Origin: Alcaligenaceae bacterium
Lineage (GTDB): Bacteria; Pseudomonadota; Gammaproteobacteria; Burkholderiales; Burkholderiaceae_B
DNA length: 64,000 nt
NCBI GenBank assembly: GCA_013416455.1
Contig: JACCES010000013.1
Coordinates: 1 to 64,000 of the forward strand
Reading direction: 5' to 3'
The notes under the pieces: model-generated
Seen by the model: only the letters and a program-made list of their open reading frames with translations
The model's database searches: none
Told to the model about the DNA's origin: nothing
Position numbers and translations under genes: made by a program
Shown: in pieces, positions 13,749 to 19,894 of the stretch
How positions within the stretch are numbered: position 1 is the first letter of the stretch
Layout of the letters: each line of letters opens with the position of its first letter

Positions 13749-14647
13749 GCACAAACACCGCCACAAAACGAGCCGACCGGAGCAAGTCGCTTCCCTGGTT
13801 CCGAGTCTACGCCAAGACCGTGGACGACGAGCGCCTGCGCCTGCTGGCGGCCGAGGATCGCTGGTATTACATGGGACTCCTGTGCTGCAAGGGGCAAGGT
13901 ATTCTCGGGGCCGCCGACGGCTCGCCGGCATCCAGCCTCGTGCGCCGCAAGCTCGCGGTCAAGCTGGGCTTGGCCGACCGCGATTTCGGAGAGGCCATGC
14001 GCCGGCTGGCAGACGTTGAGCTGATCGACCTGGAGACGCTGCAGCCCCTGGACTGGGAGGCCCAGCAGTTTTCCAGCGACACGGACGGCACGGCCGCCGA
14101 GCGCAAGCGCCGCCAGAGGGAGCGCGAAGCAGCAGCCCGCGCCGCCGAAGAGGCCAGGGCGAAGAATGAGGTGCAGGGGCGTGACAGTCACGATGATGTC
14201 ACGGACAAGTCACGCGTGACGGATGGCGTGACAGACCGTGACAGTCACGCCGATGTCACGCGTACAGATACAGACACAGATACAGATACAGATTCCGTAT
14301 CACCTAGCGGTGATACAGGCGGCGAGCCGCCGGCAAAAGACCCCGGCGGGATGACAAAGGAAGAGCTGTGGGCGGCCAGCAAGTCCATGCTGGAGGCCGC
14401 CGGTATGCCATTGCGCCAGTGCGGGACGTTCGTGGGCGCCCTGGTGAGCAGGCATGGCGAGGAGGCCGCAAAGCAGGCGCTGCGGGCGGCGCTGCTGGCC
14501 CGTCCTGCTGATCCTGCCAGCTACCTCACGGCGGCATGCCAGCATGCGACCGGCCAGCGCTCCCGTCCTGCGCCGGGCAAGCAGCAGGCGCTTGAGAGCC
14601 ACAACCGGGCGGTCGCCGAGCGACTGGCAGCAGGAGCGCCAGCATGA
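13745..14647 (+). CDS. O-like replisome organiser, 300 aa
   Basis: N-terminal domain (SLPWFRVYAKTVDDERLRLL, then LVRRKLAVKLGLADRDFGEA) is a winged-helix initiator module found in phage replication proteins. A charged linker (AAERKRRQREREAAARAAEE) leads to a threonine/aspartate repeat TDTDTDTDTD and a helical C-terminal domain. The DNA under the linker holds clustered GTGAC/GTCAC elements, the arrangement in which lambda O carries its own origin. ATG 13745 overlaps the previous stop. The next gene looks P-like, so O binds the origin and the partner would load the host helicase. Confidence 0.75.
   Translation: MSTNTATKRADRSKSLPWFRVYAKTVDDERLRLLAAEDRWYYMGLLCCKGQGILGAADGSPASSLVRRKLAVKLGLADRDFGEAMRRLADVELIDLETLQPLDWEAQQFSSDTDGTAAERKRRQREREAAARAAEEARAKNEVQGRDSHDDVTDKSRVTDGVTDRDSHADVTRTDTDTDTDTDSVSPSGDTGGEPPAKDPGGMTKEELWAASKSMLEAAGMPLRQCGTFVGALVSRHGEEAAKQALRAALLARPADPASYLTAACQHATGQRSRPAPGKQQALESHNRAVAERLAAGAPA
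14181..14316. other. Probable phage replication origin inside the O-like gene
   Basis: Nine copies of GTGAC or its complement GTCAC occur in 79 bp (starts at 14181, 14187, 14198, 14209, 14216, 14228, 14238, 14244, 14255), many 10-12 bp apart and therefore on one face of the helix. They are followed by tandem ACAGAT-type hexamers (14264-14293), poorer in G/C, and by a perfect 8-bp inverted repeat with a TAGC loop (14297-14316). The density goes beyond what codon repetition requires. Position within the initiator gene matches lambdoid origins. Confidence 0.6.
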
Positions 14648-15267
14648 TCGACAGCGACCGCGCTCACTTCTTCGGCCTGGTGGCCGACGTCTATGCCTTC
14701 TACGGCCGGGAGTTCAGCGATTTCGCTGGCACCGTGTGGTGGGCGGCAATGCGCTCCTTCGACTTGGTCGCCGTCAACGATGCCTTCGGGCGCCACTGCG
14801 TCAACCCCGATGCCGGACAGTACTTGCCTAAGCCCGCCGACATCGTGCGCATGCTGCAGGGATCCACGCAGGACGCGGCCATGGTGGCCTGGTCTAAGGT
14901 CGACCGCGCTGTGCGCAGCGTTGGCGCCTACCAAACCGTTGCCTTCGACGATCCCATAATCCACCGGGCGCTGGAAGATATGGGCGGCTGGATCACCCTG
15001 GGCCAGAAATCCGAGAAGGAATGGCCCTTCGTTGCCAAGGAGTTCGAGAACCGCTACCGAGGCTACCGCAGCCGAAGCGAAGTGCCGGCATATCCATCAT
15101 CGTTGCCGGGCATAGCCCAGGCGCAGAACGCTATGAACGGCCACGGCCAGCCTGAGCCGGTGCTGATCGGAAATGCCGAGGTCGCCCGCCGGGTGCTGCT
15201 TGGTGGCAGCGACAAGCCTGCCATTAGTTTCGCCAGGCCCGCTGCGCTGCAGTTGGAGATCGCATGA
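14644..15267 (+). CDS. P-like phage replication protein (helicase-loader candidate), 207 aa
   Basis: Starts at an ATGA overlap with the O-like gene. The first ~130 residues (HFFGLVADVYAFYGREFSDF, then KPADIVRMLQGSTQDAAMVA) match phage proteins that follow initiators and are compared with lambda P or with DUF6475. The C-terminus is linker-like. Expected to recruit the host DnaB helicase to the origin; the assignment relies mostly on position. Confidence 0.6.
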   Translation: MIDSDRAHFFGLVADVYAFYGREFSDFAGTVWWAAMRSFDLVAVNDAFGRHCVNPDAGQYLPKPADIVRMLQGSTQDAAMVAWSKVDRAVRSVGAYQTVAFDDPIIHRALEDMGGWITLGQKSEKEWPFVAKEFENRYRGYRSRSEVPAYPSSLPGIAQAQNAMNGHGQPEPVLIGNAEVARRVLLGGSDKPAISFARPAALQLEIA

Positions 15268-15464
15268 CCGTCCAGTGCATCACCTGCCGCCACTTCAATC
15301 TGCGCGACGCCGGACGCATGGCGCATGAAGGCTTCGGCAACTGCGCCCACCGGGCCGCCCACGAGTTCACGGGCGCCCGGTATCAACGGGTATGCGGCCA
15401 ACACGAAGAAGCACCCGCCGACGCGGTGGAGAAGCGCCGCGAATGGCTGGAGGCACGCCAATGA
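15264..15464 (+). CDS. Small cysteine-rich phage protein, 66 aa
   Basis: Two cysteine pairs (CITCRHFN at the start; NCAH and VCGQH later), with histidines, form a likely zinc site. Overlaps both neighbours by ATGA. Proteins of this pattern are frequent in phage replication operons. Function unknown. Confidence 0.6.
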   Translation: MTVQCITCRHFNLRDAGRMAHEGFGNCAHRAAHEFTGARYQRVCGQHEEAPADAVEKRREWLEARQ

Positions 15465-15823
15465 TCACGGTCACGCTTCCCTGGCCAGACCCGGCGCTAT
15501 TTCCAAACCGCAAGGGTGGCCAGCACTGGGCTACGTTTCAGGCTGCCAAGGCGCGCGCAAGGATGGATGGATTCATGTCGACCAAGCAGGCGGTGGGGAT
15601 GTCCTGCCCGGCGTTTGAGGGCCGCACGCCGATCAGCATCGTCTTTCATGCACCAGATCGTCGGCGGCGCGACTGGGACGGGATGGCCGGATCGATCAAG
15701 CATCACCTGGACGGCATCGCACGGGCATTGGGTGTGGATGACTCGATATTCCGTCCCGTCACCATCGACGACACCGTCGATCCCAACAAGCGAGGATTTG
15801 TCACTGTGGAGATAGGCGCATGA
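15461..15823 (+). CDS. rusA: RusA-type Holliday junction resolvase, 120 aa
   Basis: TLPWPDPALFPNRKGGQHW at the start is the RusA N-terminal strand and loop. RRRDWDGMAGSIKHHLDGIA followed by LGVDDSIFRPV carries the conserved acidic residues and the helix typical of the family. RusA dimers cut four-way junctions and resolve recombining or replicating phage DNA. Length is normal. ATG overlaps the upstream stop in the ATGA train. Confidence 0.85.
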   Translation: MITVTLPWPDPALFPNRKGGQHWATFQAAKARARMDGFMSTKQAVGMSCPAFEGRTPISIVFHAPDRRRRDWDGMAGSIKHHLDGIARALGVDDSIFRPVTIDDTVDPNKRGFVTVEIGA

Positions 15824-16215
15824 AATACGATCGCAAGCACCACCTCACCACCCAGCAGCTGGCGGACCTCATGGGTATTCCGGTCAGCAACCTGGCGGGC
15901 AGCATCCGGAGCCCTGATGCGCCGCTGGCCCTGTTTCAGGCTCTCATCGACGGCCGCAAGCAAAGCGTCTATGACCGAGTTGCCGCCGTCCTATGGGTCG
16001 ATAGCAACCGCCCGAAGACTCAGCGTCAGCCGGGAGCGATCGTGCGCCCGGCAGCGGTACGGCCCGTATCAGAGCAAGGGCAGTACAGGCCCAGCCCGCA
16101 GTTGACGATCAACCAGCAACGCGCCGCCGAGCTTTACCCGCACCGGCTGATCACGCCGGATGGCGTCGGCAACGGCATCGACCACGGGCAGAACAAGCGG
16201 AGGTTCGCGCTATGA
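15820..16215 (+). CDS. Hypothetical phage protein, 131 aa
   Basis: The N-terminal half has an HTH-like look (HLTTQQLADLMGIPVSNLAG, then SIRSPDAPLALFQALIDG). The rest is Pro/Arg/Gln-rich with a conserved-looking tail (RAAELYPHRLITPDGVGNGI). Overlaps its neighbours by ATGA. Not recognised; a DNA-binding accessory role in replication is possible. Confidence 0.55.
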   Translation: MKYDRKHHLTTQQLADLMGIPVSNLAGSIRSPDAPLALFQALIDGRKQSVYDRVAAVLWVDSNRPKTQRQPGAIVRPAAVRPVSEQGQYRPSPQLTINQQRAAELYPHRLITPDGVGNGIDHGQNKRRFAL

Positions 16216-16418
16216 GTTTCTTCACGCCGGCGGATGCCGCTTACGTCAAGGGCAGTGTGCGCAAGATCATCCGGGAATCGGAGAGTATTGGAGAGGTCAA
16301 GGCCCATCTTGGCGACCGTATGGGCAGCTTGATCGATGGGGAGCGAAACGCCGAGCTCGCCCGCCTGGAAGCATTTATCGACGGCTGCACATTGGAAAAG
16401 GGGAAGGGGAGTGAATAA
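16212..16418 (+). CDS. Hypothetical phage protein, 68 aa
   Basis: Helical protein MSFFTPADAAYVKGSVRKII followed by RESESIGEVKAHLGDRM, with a lysine-rich end. ATGA overlap upstream; the next gene starts inside its last codons. Function unknown. Confidence 0.55.
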   Translation: MSFFTPADAAYVKGSVRKIIRESESIGEVKAHLGDRMGSLIDGERNAELARLEAFIDGCTLEKGKGSE

Positions 16419-16608
16419 CGTGATCATCCTGTACGGGCTCTTCGCCCTGTCGCTGATCGTGATGAGGCTGGCTGAAGTGGGCGCGGTGGCTTTGTGGTCG
16501 TGGGCCTGGGTTCTGGCCCCGCTGTGGGCACCGCTTGCCCTGGTGGTGGTCGTGGCGCTGCCGTTCTATCTGGCCGAGGCGGTGCGGAAGGCCTGGGGGC
16601 AACGATGA
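16411..16608 (+). CDS. Small membrane protein, 65 aa, GTG start
   Basis: GTG at 16411 follows a strong GGGGAAGGGGA site. Two hydrophobic helices are visible (VIILYGLFALSLIVMRLAEV and APLWAPLALVVVVALPFYLA), ending in a basic tail. It begins a run of microproteins with membrane segments between RusA and the Q-like gene. Role unknown. Confidence 0.6.
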   Translation: MNNVIILYGLFALSLIVMRLAEVGAVALWSWAWVLAPLWAPLALVVVVALPFYLAEAVRKAWGQR

Positions 16609-16877
16609 CCCTATCCGACGTCGAAATCATCACGCCAGACGGCCGGTTCGCCAGCATCAGGGTTCCGACCTTTTTGGATACCTTGCTGGCCGGCCTGCAC
16701 AACAAAAACGCCAACATGGGAGAGGTGATGCTGAACCTGGTAACCCTGTGCGTGAGGTTGGATGGCGAGACGCTGAGCAAGGAGAGGTGGAGCGCGGAGT
16801 ACGCCTACGAACTGGCGCCGATCACGGCAAAGTTGGTCCAGCTGATCACGGCGCCGCCGGCAAGGGGGAAATCATGA
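16605..16877 (+). CDS. Hypothetical phage protein, 90 aa
   Basis: MTLSDVEIITPDGRFASIRV then PTFLDTLLAGLHNKNANMGE; soluble, beta then helical. ATGA overlaps at both ends place it in the same transcript as its neighbours. Family not recognised. Confidence 0.6.
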   Translation: MTLSDVEIITPDGRFASIRVPTFLDTLLAGLHNKNANMGEVMLNLVTLCVRLDGETLSKERWSAEYAYELAPITAKLVQLITAPPARGKS

Positions 16878-17044
16878 CCATCGAAACAATCTTGTTGTTA
16901 TTGGCTGTCTTTATCGTCGCGGTGGCCGTCCTGGGGCTTATCGCCGTGGCTTTCCATGACCGCAGAAAGAGCAAGGGCATTGATGTATTCGTGCGAGGAC
17001 ATCGGCCGCCCAACGATGCATCGCGACGGAGACCCCGGTCATGA
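16874..17044 (+). CDS. Single-pass membrane microprotein, 56 aa
   Basis: One N-terminal transmembrane helix (ETILLLLAVFIVAVAVLGLI) followed by a basic cytoplasmic tail. The start and stop overlap the adjacent genes (ATGA). Function unknown. Confidence 0.6.
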   Translation: MTIETILLLLAVFIVAVAVLGLIAVAFHDRRKSKGIDVFVRGHRPPNDASRRRPRS

Positions 17045-17112
17045 CCCCCATCATTGCAGCCTGGATATTTTGGGGTGTTGTGTTCTGGCCGTGGCGGAGG
17101 GGTGGACGATGA
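17041..17112 (+). CDS. 23-aa membrane micropeptide
   Basis: ATG 17041 lies in the stop of the previous gene, and its own TGA overlaps the ATG of the next. The peptide is nearly all hydrophobic and aromatic (IIAAWIFWGVVFWPWRRGG). The double overlap is the evidence; without it such a short frame would not be callable. Confidence 0.45.
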   Translation: MTPIIAAWIFWGVVFWPWRRGGR

Positions 17113-17363
17113 AGATGCGCAGACTGAAACGGCGACAGAGCGGCTTGTCATTCATCTCCCGCCCGTACAAGCGGCTAGCGGTGTGCGTGGCGAAATCGGG
17201 CAAGGCGATCAAAAGGTGCGTCATTCGTAACCATCGCTCGATGAAGTGGAGGGTCAAGCGGCTCGCAGTCACAGTCAGACCGGCGAAGGCGAGCGGTCAA
17301 GCGAGTGAGACGAATTTGAGGCTTGCGAAGAGGTTATGCCGCCTTTATGGGGTGCGCGTGTGA
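17109..17363 (+). CDS. Very basic phage protein, 84 aa
   Basis: Extremely rich in Arg and Lys throughout (MKMRRLKRRQSGLSFISRPY, then MKWRVKRLAVTVRPAKASG). It may bind nucleic acid. Overlaps upstream by ATGA and downstream by GTGA. Not recognised. Confidence 0.5.
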   Translation: MKMRRLKRRQSGLSFISRPYKRLAVCVAKSGKAIKRCVIRNHRSMKWRVKRLAVTVRPAKASGQASETNLRLAKRLCRLYGVRV

Positions 17364-17545
17364 CATGGAAAGAAGCATGGGAGAGGGCAGACCCTTTTGA
17401 CGTGGTCGCCAGACGGCAAGCGCAAGAGCAGCGCCGGCGGGAACACAGCACGGAAGGAAGGGCCAAGAAGGCCAGGCAGGAACTGGAGGCATTGTTTGAA
17501 GAAAGGGGTACGGATGAAGCAAAACATCGAAATCTTGCTGGGTGA
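17360..17545 (+). CDS. Hypothetical charged helical protein, 61 aa
   Basis: GTG 17360 overlaps the previous stop (GTGA). The product MTWKEAWERADPFDVVARRQ followed by a long charged helix looks like a coiled coil. The last 32 bases overlap the start of the Q-like gene. Function unknown. Confidence 0.5.
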   Translation: MTWKEAWERADPFDVVARRQAQEQRRREHSTEGRAKKARQELEALFEERGTDEAKHRNLAG

Positions 17546-17894
17546 GTGGGGCGCCTGGAAGAGGGGTGAGAACCGGAGCGCCCTGGGCTATCCTGATCGG
17601 TCGGCCTTCACGGTGATGCGGGTCGACGGGATGCGGCATACCGACCCCGATGTGCTGTTGGTGGATGACGATATGCGCCGGCTGGATGCAGAAATCATCG
17701 AGCTGCACCCAGACTTCCGCGCCGTCATTACCGCACATTACGTTCGGCCCGGCCCGGTAAAGACGAAGATTGACGATCTCGGCATATCACGATCTTTGTA
17801 TTTCTTCCGCCTGGATTTCGCAACAAAACAGGTGGGGCATAAGATGTGGCACCACAGGCCAGAAACGTATGCGCCAGTCACGGCAATTATTTAG
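17514..17894 (+). CDS. Q-like late antitermination protein, 126 aa
   Basis: The start NIEILLGEWGAWKRGENRSA and the DDDMRRLDAEIIELHPDFRA / VITAHYVRPGPVKTKIDDLG region match the phage antitermination Q family of the lambdoid 21/933W type. It ends just before a promoter-like region and a strong terminator (17976-18005), the classical Q-pR'-tR' order. Q would load on polymerase at the late promoter and allow read-through into lysis and morphogenesis genes. ATG 17514 has GGGGTACGG upstream. Confidence 0.7.
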   Translation: MKQNIEILLGEWGAWKRGENRSALGYPDRSAFTVMRVDGMRHTDPDVLLVDDDMRRLDAEIIELHPDFRAVITAHYVRPGPVKTKIDDLGISRSLYFFRLDFATKQVGHKMWHHRPETYAPVTAII

Positions 17895-17930
17895 TCTAGA
17901 CTCGTTGCCAAAGCGTCTAGACTGAATCAC
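17893..17930 (+). promoter_or_regulatory. Candidate late promoter region with paired palindromes
   Basis: GTCTAGACT occurs at 17894 and 17915, exactly 21 bp apart (two helical turns), each palindromic. Between and after them TTGCCA (17905-17910) and CACAAT (17928-17933), 17 apart, could be the late promoter. A Q-binding or activator role for the repeat is inferred from position. Confidence 0.45.
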
Positions 17931-17975
17931 AATGATTTCTGTAGGCTGTCGAGAAGTCAGCCCAGGTTTTCAGAG

Positions 17976-18005
17976 CCTCGCCCGAAACGGCGGGGCTTTT
18001 CGTTT
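17976..18005 (+). terminator. Rho-independent terminator (tR'-like)
   Basis: A 7-bp stem (CCTCGCC/GGCGGGG, one G-U pair) with a six-base loop, followed by CTTTTCGTTTT. Located right after the Q-like gene and presumed late promoter, where an antiterminator must act. Confidence 0.75.
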
Positions 18006-18269
18006 TCAGTGCTTACGATCCTTCGGCTTGCCAGCAATCTTCAGCCGGATTTTCTCTAAAGCGGCCTCGAGAGCGGCCCTTGCCCTAGCGGTAGGCGGGG
18101 GGAAGTCGAACGAGGCTGTAGATTCGGTAGGGCTCATTTTCCAGAAGCGGCGAGCTACCATGCCCAACTGCCGATAACCCGGACGATGGAGCTCGCAAGC
18201 ATCGCCGCCCTGAGCGCCACTCAGTTTGATTTGCCCAGGAAGTTGCGGTGGCCAAGTAAGGTATTTCAT
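18006..18269 (-). CDS. Leftward accessory protein between Q and the late genes, 87 aa
   Basis: AAGGAG lies six bases before the ATG at 18269, the best ribosome-binding site in the area. The product MKYLTWPPQLPGQIKLSGAQ continues GGDACELHRPGYRQLGMVAR and ends in a basic helix. It is opposite to all flanking genes. Upstream it has two direct repeats of CGCCTAAGT (18303, 18320) that may be an operator. Family not recognised; likely a lysogeny-expressed gene. Confidence 0.6.
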   Translation of the reverse strand: MKYLTWPPQLPGQIKLSGAQGGDACELHRPGYRQLGMVARRFWKMSPTESTASFDFPPPTARARAALEAALEKIRLKIAGKPKDRKH

Positions 18270-18302
18270 GGCGGTCTCCTTATGAGTCCGTAATTGATGC
18301 TA

Positions 18303-18328
18303 CGCCTAAGTGCTCTGGTCGCCTAAGT
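18303..18328. repeat. Direct repeat CGCCTAAGT x2
   Basis: Two exact 9-bp copies at 18303-18311 and 18320-18328, 17 bp apart, in the control region upstream of the leftward gene at 18269. Candidate binding site for a regulator. Confidence 0.45.
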
Positions 18329-18371
18329 ATCTTTAGTAACGGTGTCTCCTCCGCTGCTTCAGCAGCCCTCG

Positions 18372-18409
18372 CGCCCCGGTTGAGCGATCTCGCCGGGGCG
18401 TTTCTTTTT
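18372..18409 (+). terminator. Strong Rho-independent terminator before the head genes
   Basis: An 8-bp perfect stem CGCCCCGG/CCGGGGCG with a 13-base loop, followed by TTTCTTTTT. It would stop unmodified transcripts before the late operon, a further target for antitermination. Confidence 0.75.
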
Positions 18410-18422
18410 CCAGGGAATTGAT

Positions 18423-18800
18423 ATGGCCTCGCTGCAAGAGATCAACTCCACGCTCTACAACGCGCTGAAACAAATGCTGCCCGGTCTTCCGGACGGCGTT
18501 CGCAAGCTGTCTCTGCATTTGGAACAGGGCAAGCCGCCCGCGCTTCAGATCGAACATATTCAGATGGAGGCGAATGGCGGCGTCAAGACGCCCGTCGATT
18601 TCAATTCGAATGCGTTCACCATCATGCCCCTGGGTGATGACGACACCATCGACGTGACGCTCTTGTCCGATCTTGAGCGTCGGTATGCTGTCCGCCCTAA
18701 GACTGATGCTCTCCTTGAGCGCATCATCGAGCGCTTGGACAGAATTGAAGCTAATCAGGGCCGAGCGGTAGCTGTCGTTTCGGCGGTTCCAGGCCAGTAA
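18423..18800 (+). CDS. Hypothetical phage protein, 125 aa
   Basis: First gene after the terminator, ATG 18423 with GGGAAT upstream. MASLQEINSTLYNALKQMLP, then a beta section (KTPVDFNSNAFTIMPLGDDD), then a C-terminal coiled coil (TDALLERIIERLDRIEANQG). Ends one base into the HNH gene. Not recognised; position suggests a DNA-packaging accessory. Confidence 0.55.
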   Translation: MASLQEINSTLYNALKQMLPGLPDGVRKLSLHLEQGKPPALQIEHIQMEANGGVKTPVDFNSNAFTIMPLGDDDTIDVTLLSDLERRYAVRPKTDALLERIIERLDRIEANQGRAVAVVSAVPGQ

Positions 18801-19123
18801 TGGCCACCAAGCCCGGCACTTTAAAGCGCCGTTCGCTGACCGAACGACACGAACCTGAGCCGATCACCTACGGGCAGGGTCGAGGTGGCCGGCCCTGGCG
18901 CAGGCTGCGAGATCAGATCATGGAGCGCGACGGCTATCTGTGCCAGTGCCCGGCGTGCAAGAAGCGTCCGGTGCCGAAGGTGGCGCATGAGGTTGACCAT
19001 ATCAGCAACAAGCGCGGGCCCGACGGGAGGCTGAACGACGACCCGAGCAATCTGGCTGCGATAAACAGGGATTGCCACAAGGCCAAGACACAGGCTGAGA
19101 CCTTGAGAGGAAGAAGGCGATGA
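18800..19123 (+). CDS. HNH endonuclease of the packaging module, 107 aa
   Basis: Zinc cysteines CQCPACKKRP, then HEVDHISNKRGPDGRLNDDP and NLAAINRDCHKAKT form the HNH fold. HNH nucleases encoded beside terminase in HK97-type phages are needed for specific cleavage during cos packaging. Length and position, two genes before the small terminase, are typical. Confidence 0.85.
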   Translation: MATKPGTLKRRSLTERHEPEPITYGQGRGGRPWRRLRDQIMERDGYLCQCPACKKRPVPKVAHEVDHISNKRGPDGRLNDDPSNLAAINRDCHKAKTQAETLRGRRR

Positions 19124-19404
19124 GCACAACCACTTTGACCCAGATCGTTGACGATGCGATCAAACAACGAGCCGAGGCGCAGGCCCAGGACGAGCGCTTC
19201 GCATTCGAGGACGACGTGCGCGCTGCACTGGCCAAGCACGGCATCACGCAGCCCTACGCCGCCATGCCGGTTATCGCTACGGCGTCACGGTCGTTCGTTG
19301 AAGCGCGGGCCGCGATGCTGATGCTTGAGGCGCGGGCCGCCGCAGCCCAGCGCATTCTCGGAGAGAACTGGGGTGGGGGTGGGTCGAAAGTTGAGCCGAA
19401 TTGA
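19120..19404 (+). CDS. Hypothetical phage protein, 94 aa
   Basis: ATGA overlap with the HNH gene. Helical protein (TLTQIVDDAIKQRAEAQAQD, later VEARAAMLMLEARAAAAQRI) without a recognised family. Lies between HNH nuclease and small terminase. Confidence 0.55.
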   Translation: MSTTTLTQIVDDAIKQRAEAQAQDERFAFEDDVRAALAKHGITQPYAAMPVIATASRSFVEARAAMLMLEARAAAAQRILGENWGGGGSKVEPN

Positions 19405-19477
19405 CCGGACACCCGACGCCCAGGCTTCTTTTTGCGCGGTCAGTTGAGAAAAACCAGTTTTTTTGAGGAAGTGAACC

Positions 19478-19894
19478 ATGGCGAATCCGCGAAAGCCAAC
19501 CGCCCTAAAGGTGGTGGCCGGGACGGATCGCCCCGACAGGAAGGGGGCCGATCCGATCGATCTGCCCCTGGTGTCGGATATTCCACCGGCGCCAGAGTGG
19601 CTGCCGAATAGGCACGCCGAAGCTGAATGGAACCGGCTCGCAGAGATTCTGCACAACAACCGGCTTCTGACCGAGGCCGGCCTGGGGCCGCTGGGCATGC
19701 TGTGCGCGCTGCACGGCAAGTTGGTGCAGCTCTGGATGGCGGGCGAAACCCCCACCGGCCACATGCTGGCGCAGTACCGGGCGCTGGTCGGTGAGTTCGG
19801 CCTGACCCCGGTAGCGCAGGGCAAGGTAAAACCCGCTGAGCGGGAACCCGCCGGCAACAAGTTCGCGGGCAATGGAAGAAAGCGCGCCTCGTGA
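19478..19894 (+). CDS. terS: Terminase small subunit, P27 family, 138 aa
   Basis: Begins MANPRKPTALKVVAGTDRPD, the P27 signature, with AEAEWNRLAEILHNNRLLTE and GEFGLTPVAQGKVKP further on. It recognises the packaging site on phage DNA and hands it to the large subunit, whose frame overlaps the end of this gene. ATG 19478 follows TGAGGAAG. Confidence 0.85.
   Translation: MANPRKPTALKVVAGTDRPDRKGADPIDLPLVSDIPPAPEWLPNRHAEAEWNRLAEILHNNRLLTEAGLGPLGMLCALHGKLVQLWMAGETPTGHMLAQYRALVGEFGLTPVAQGKVKPAEREPAGNKFAGNGRKRAS

Noticed and set aside
14264-14293. Short ACAGAT repeats as a CRISPR array
   Set aside because: The units are six bases, contiguous and without spacers; they lie in a coding linker and fit an origin or codon repeat.
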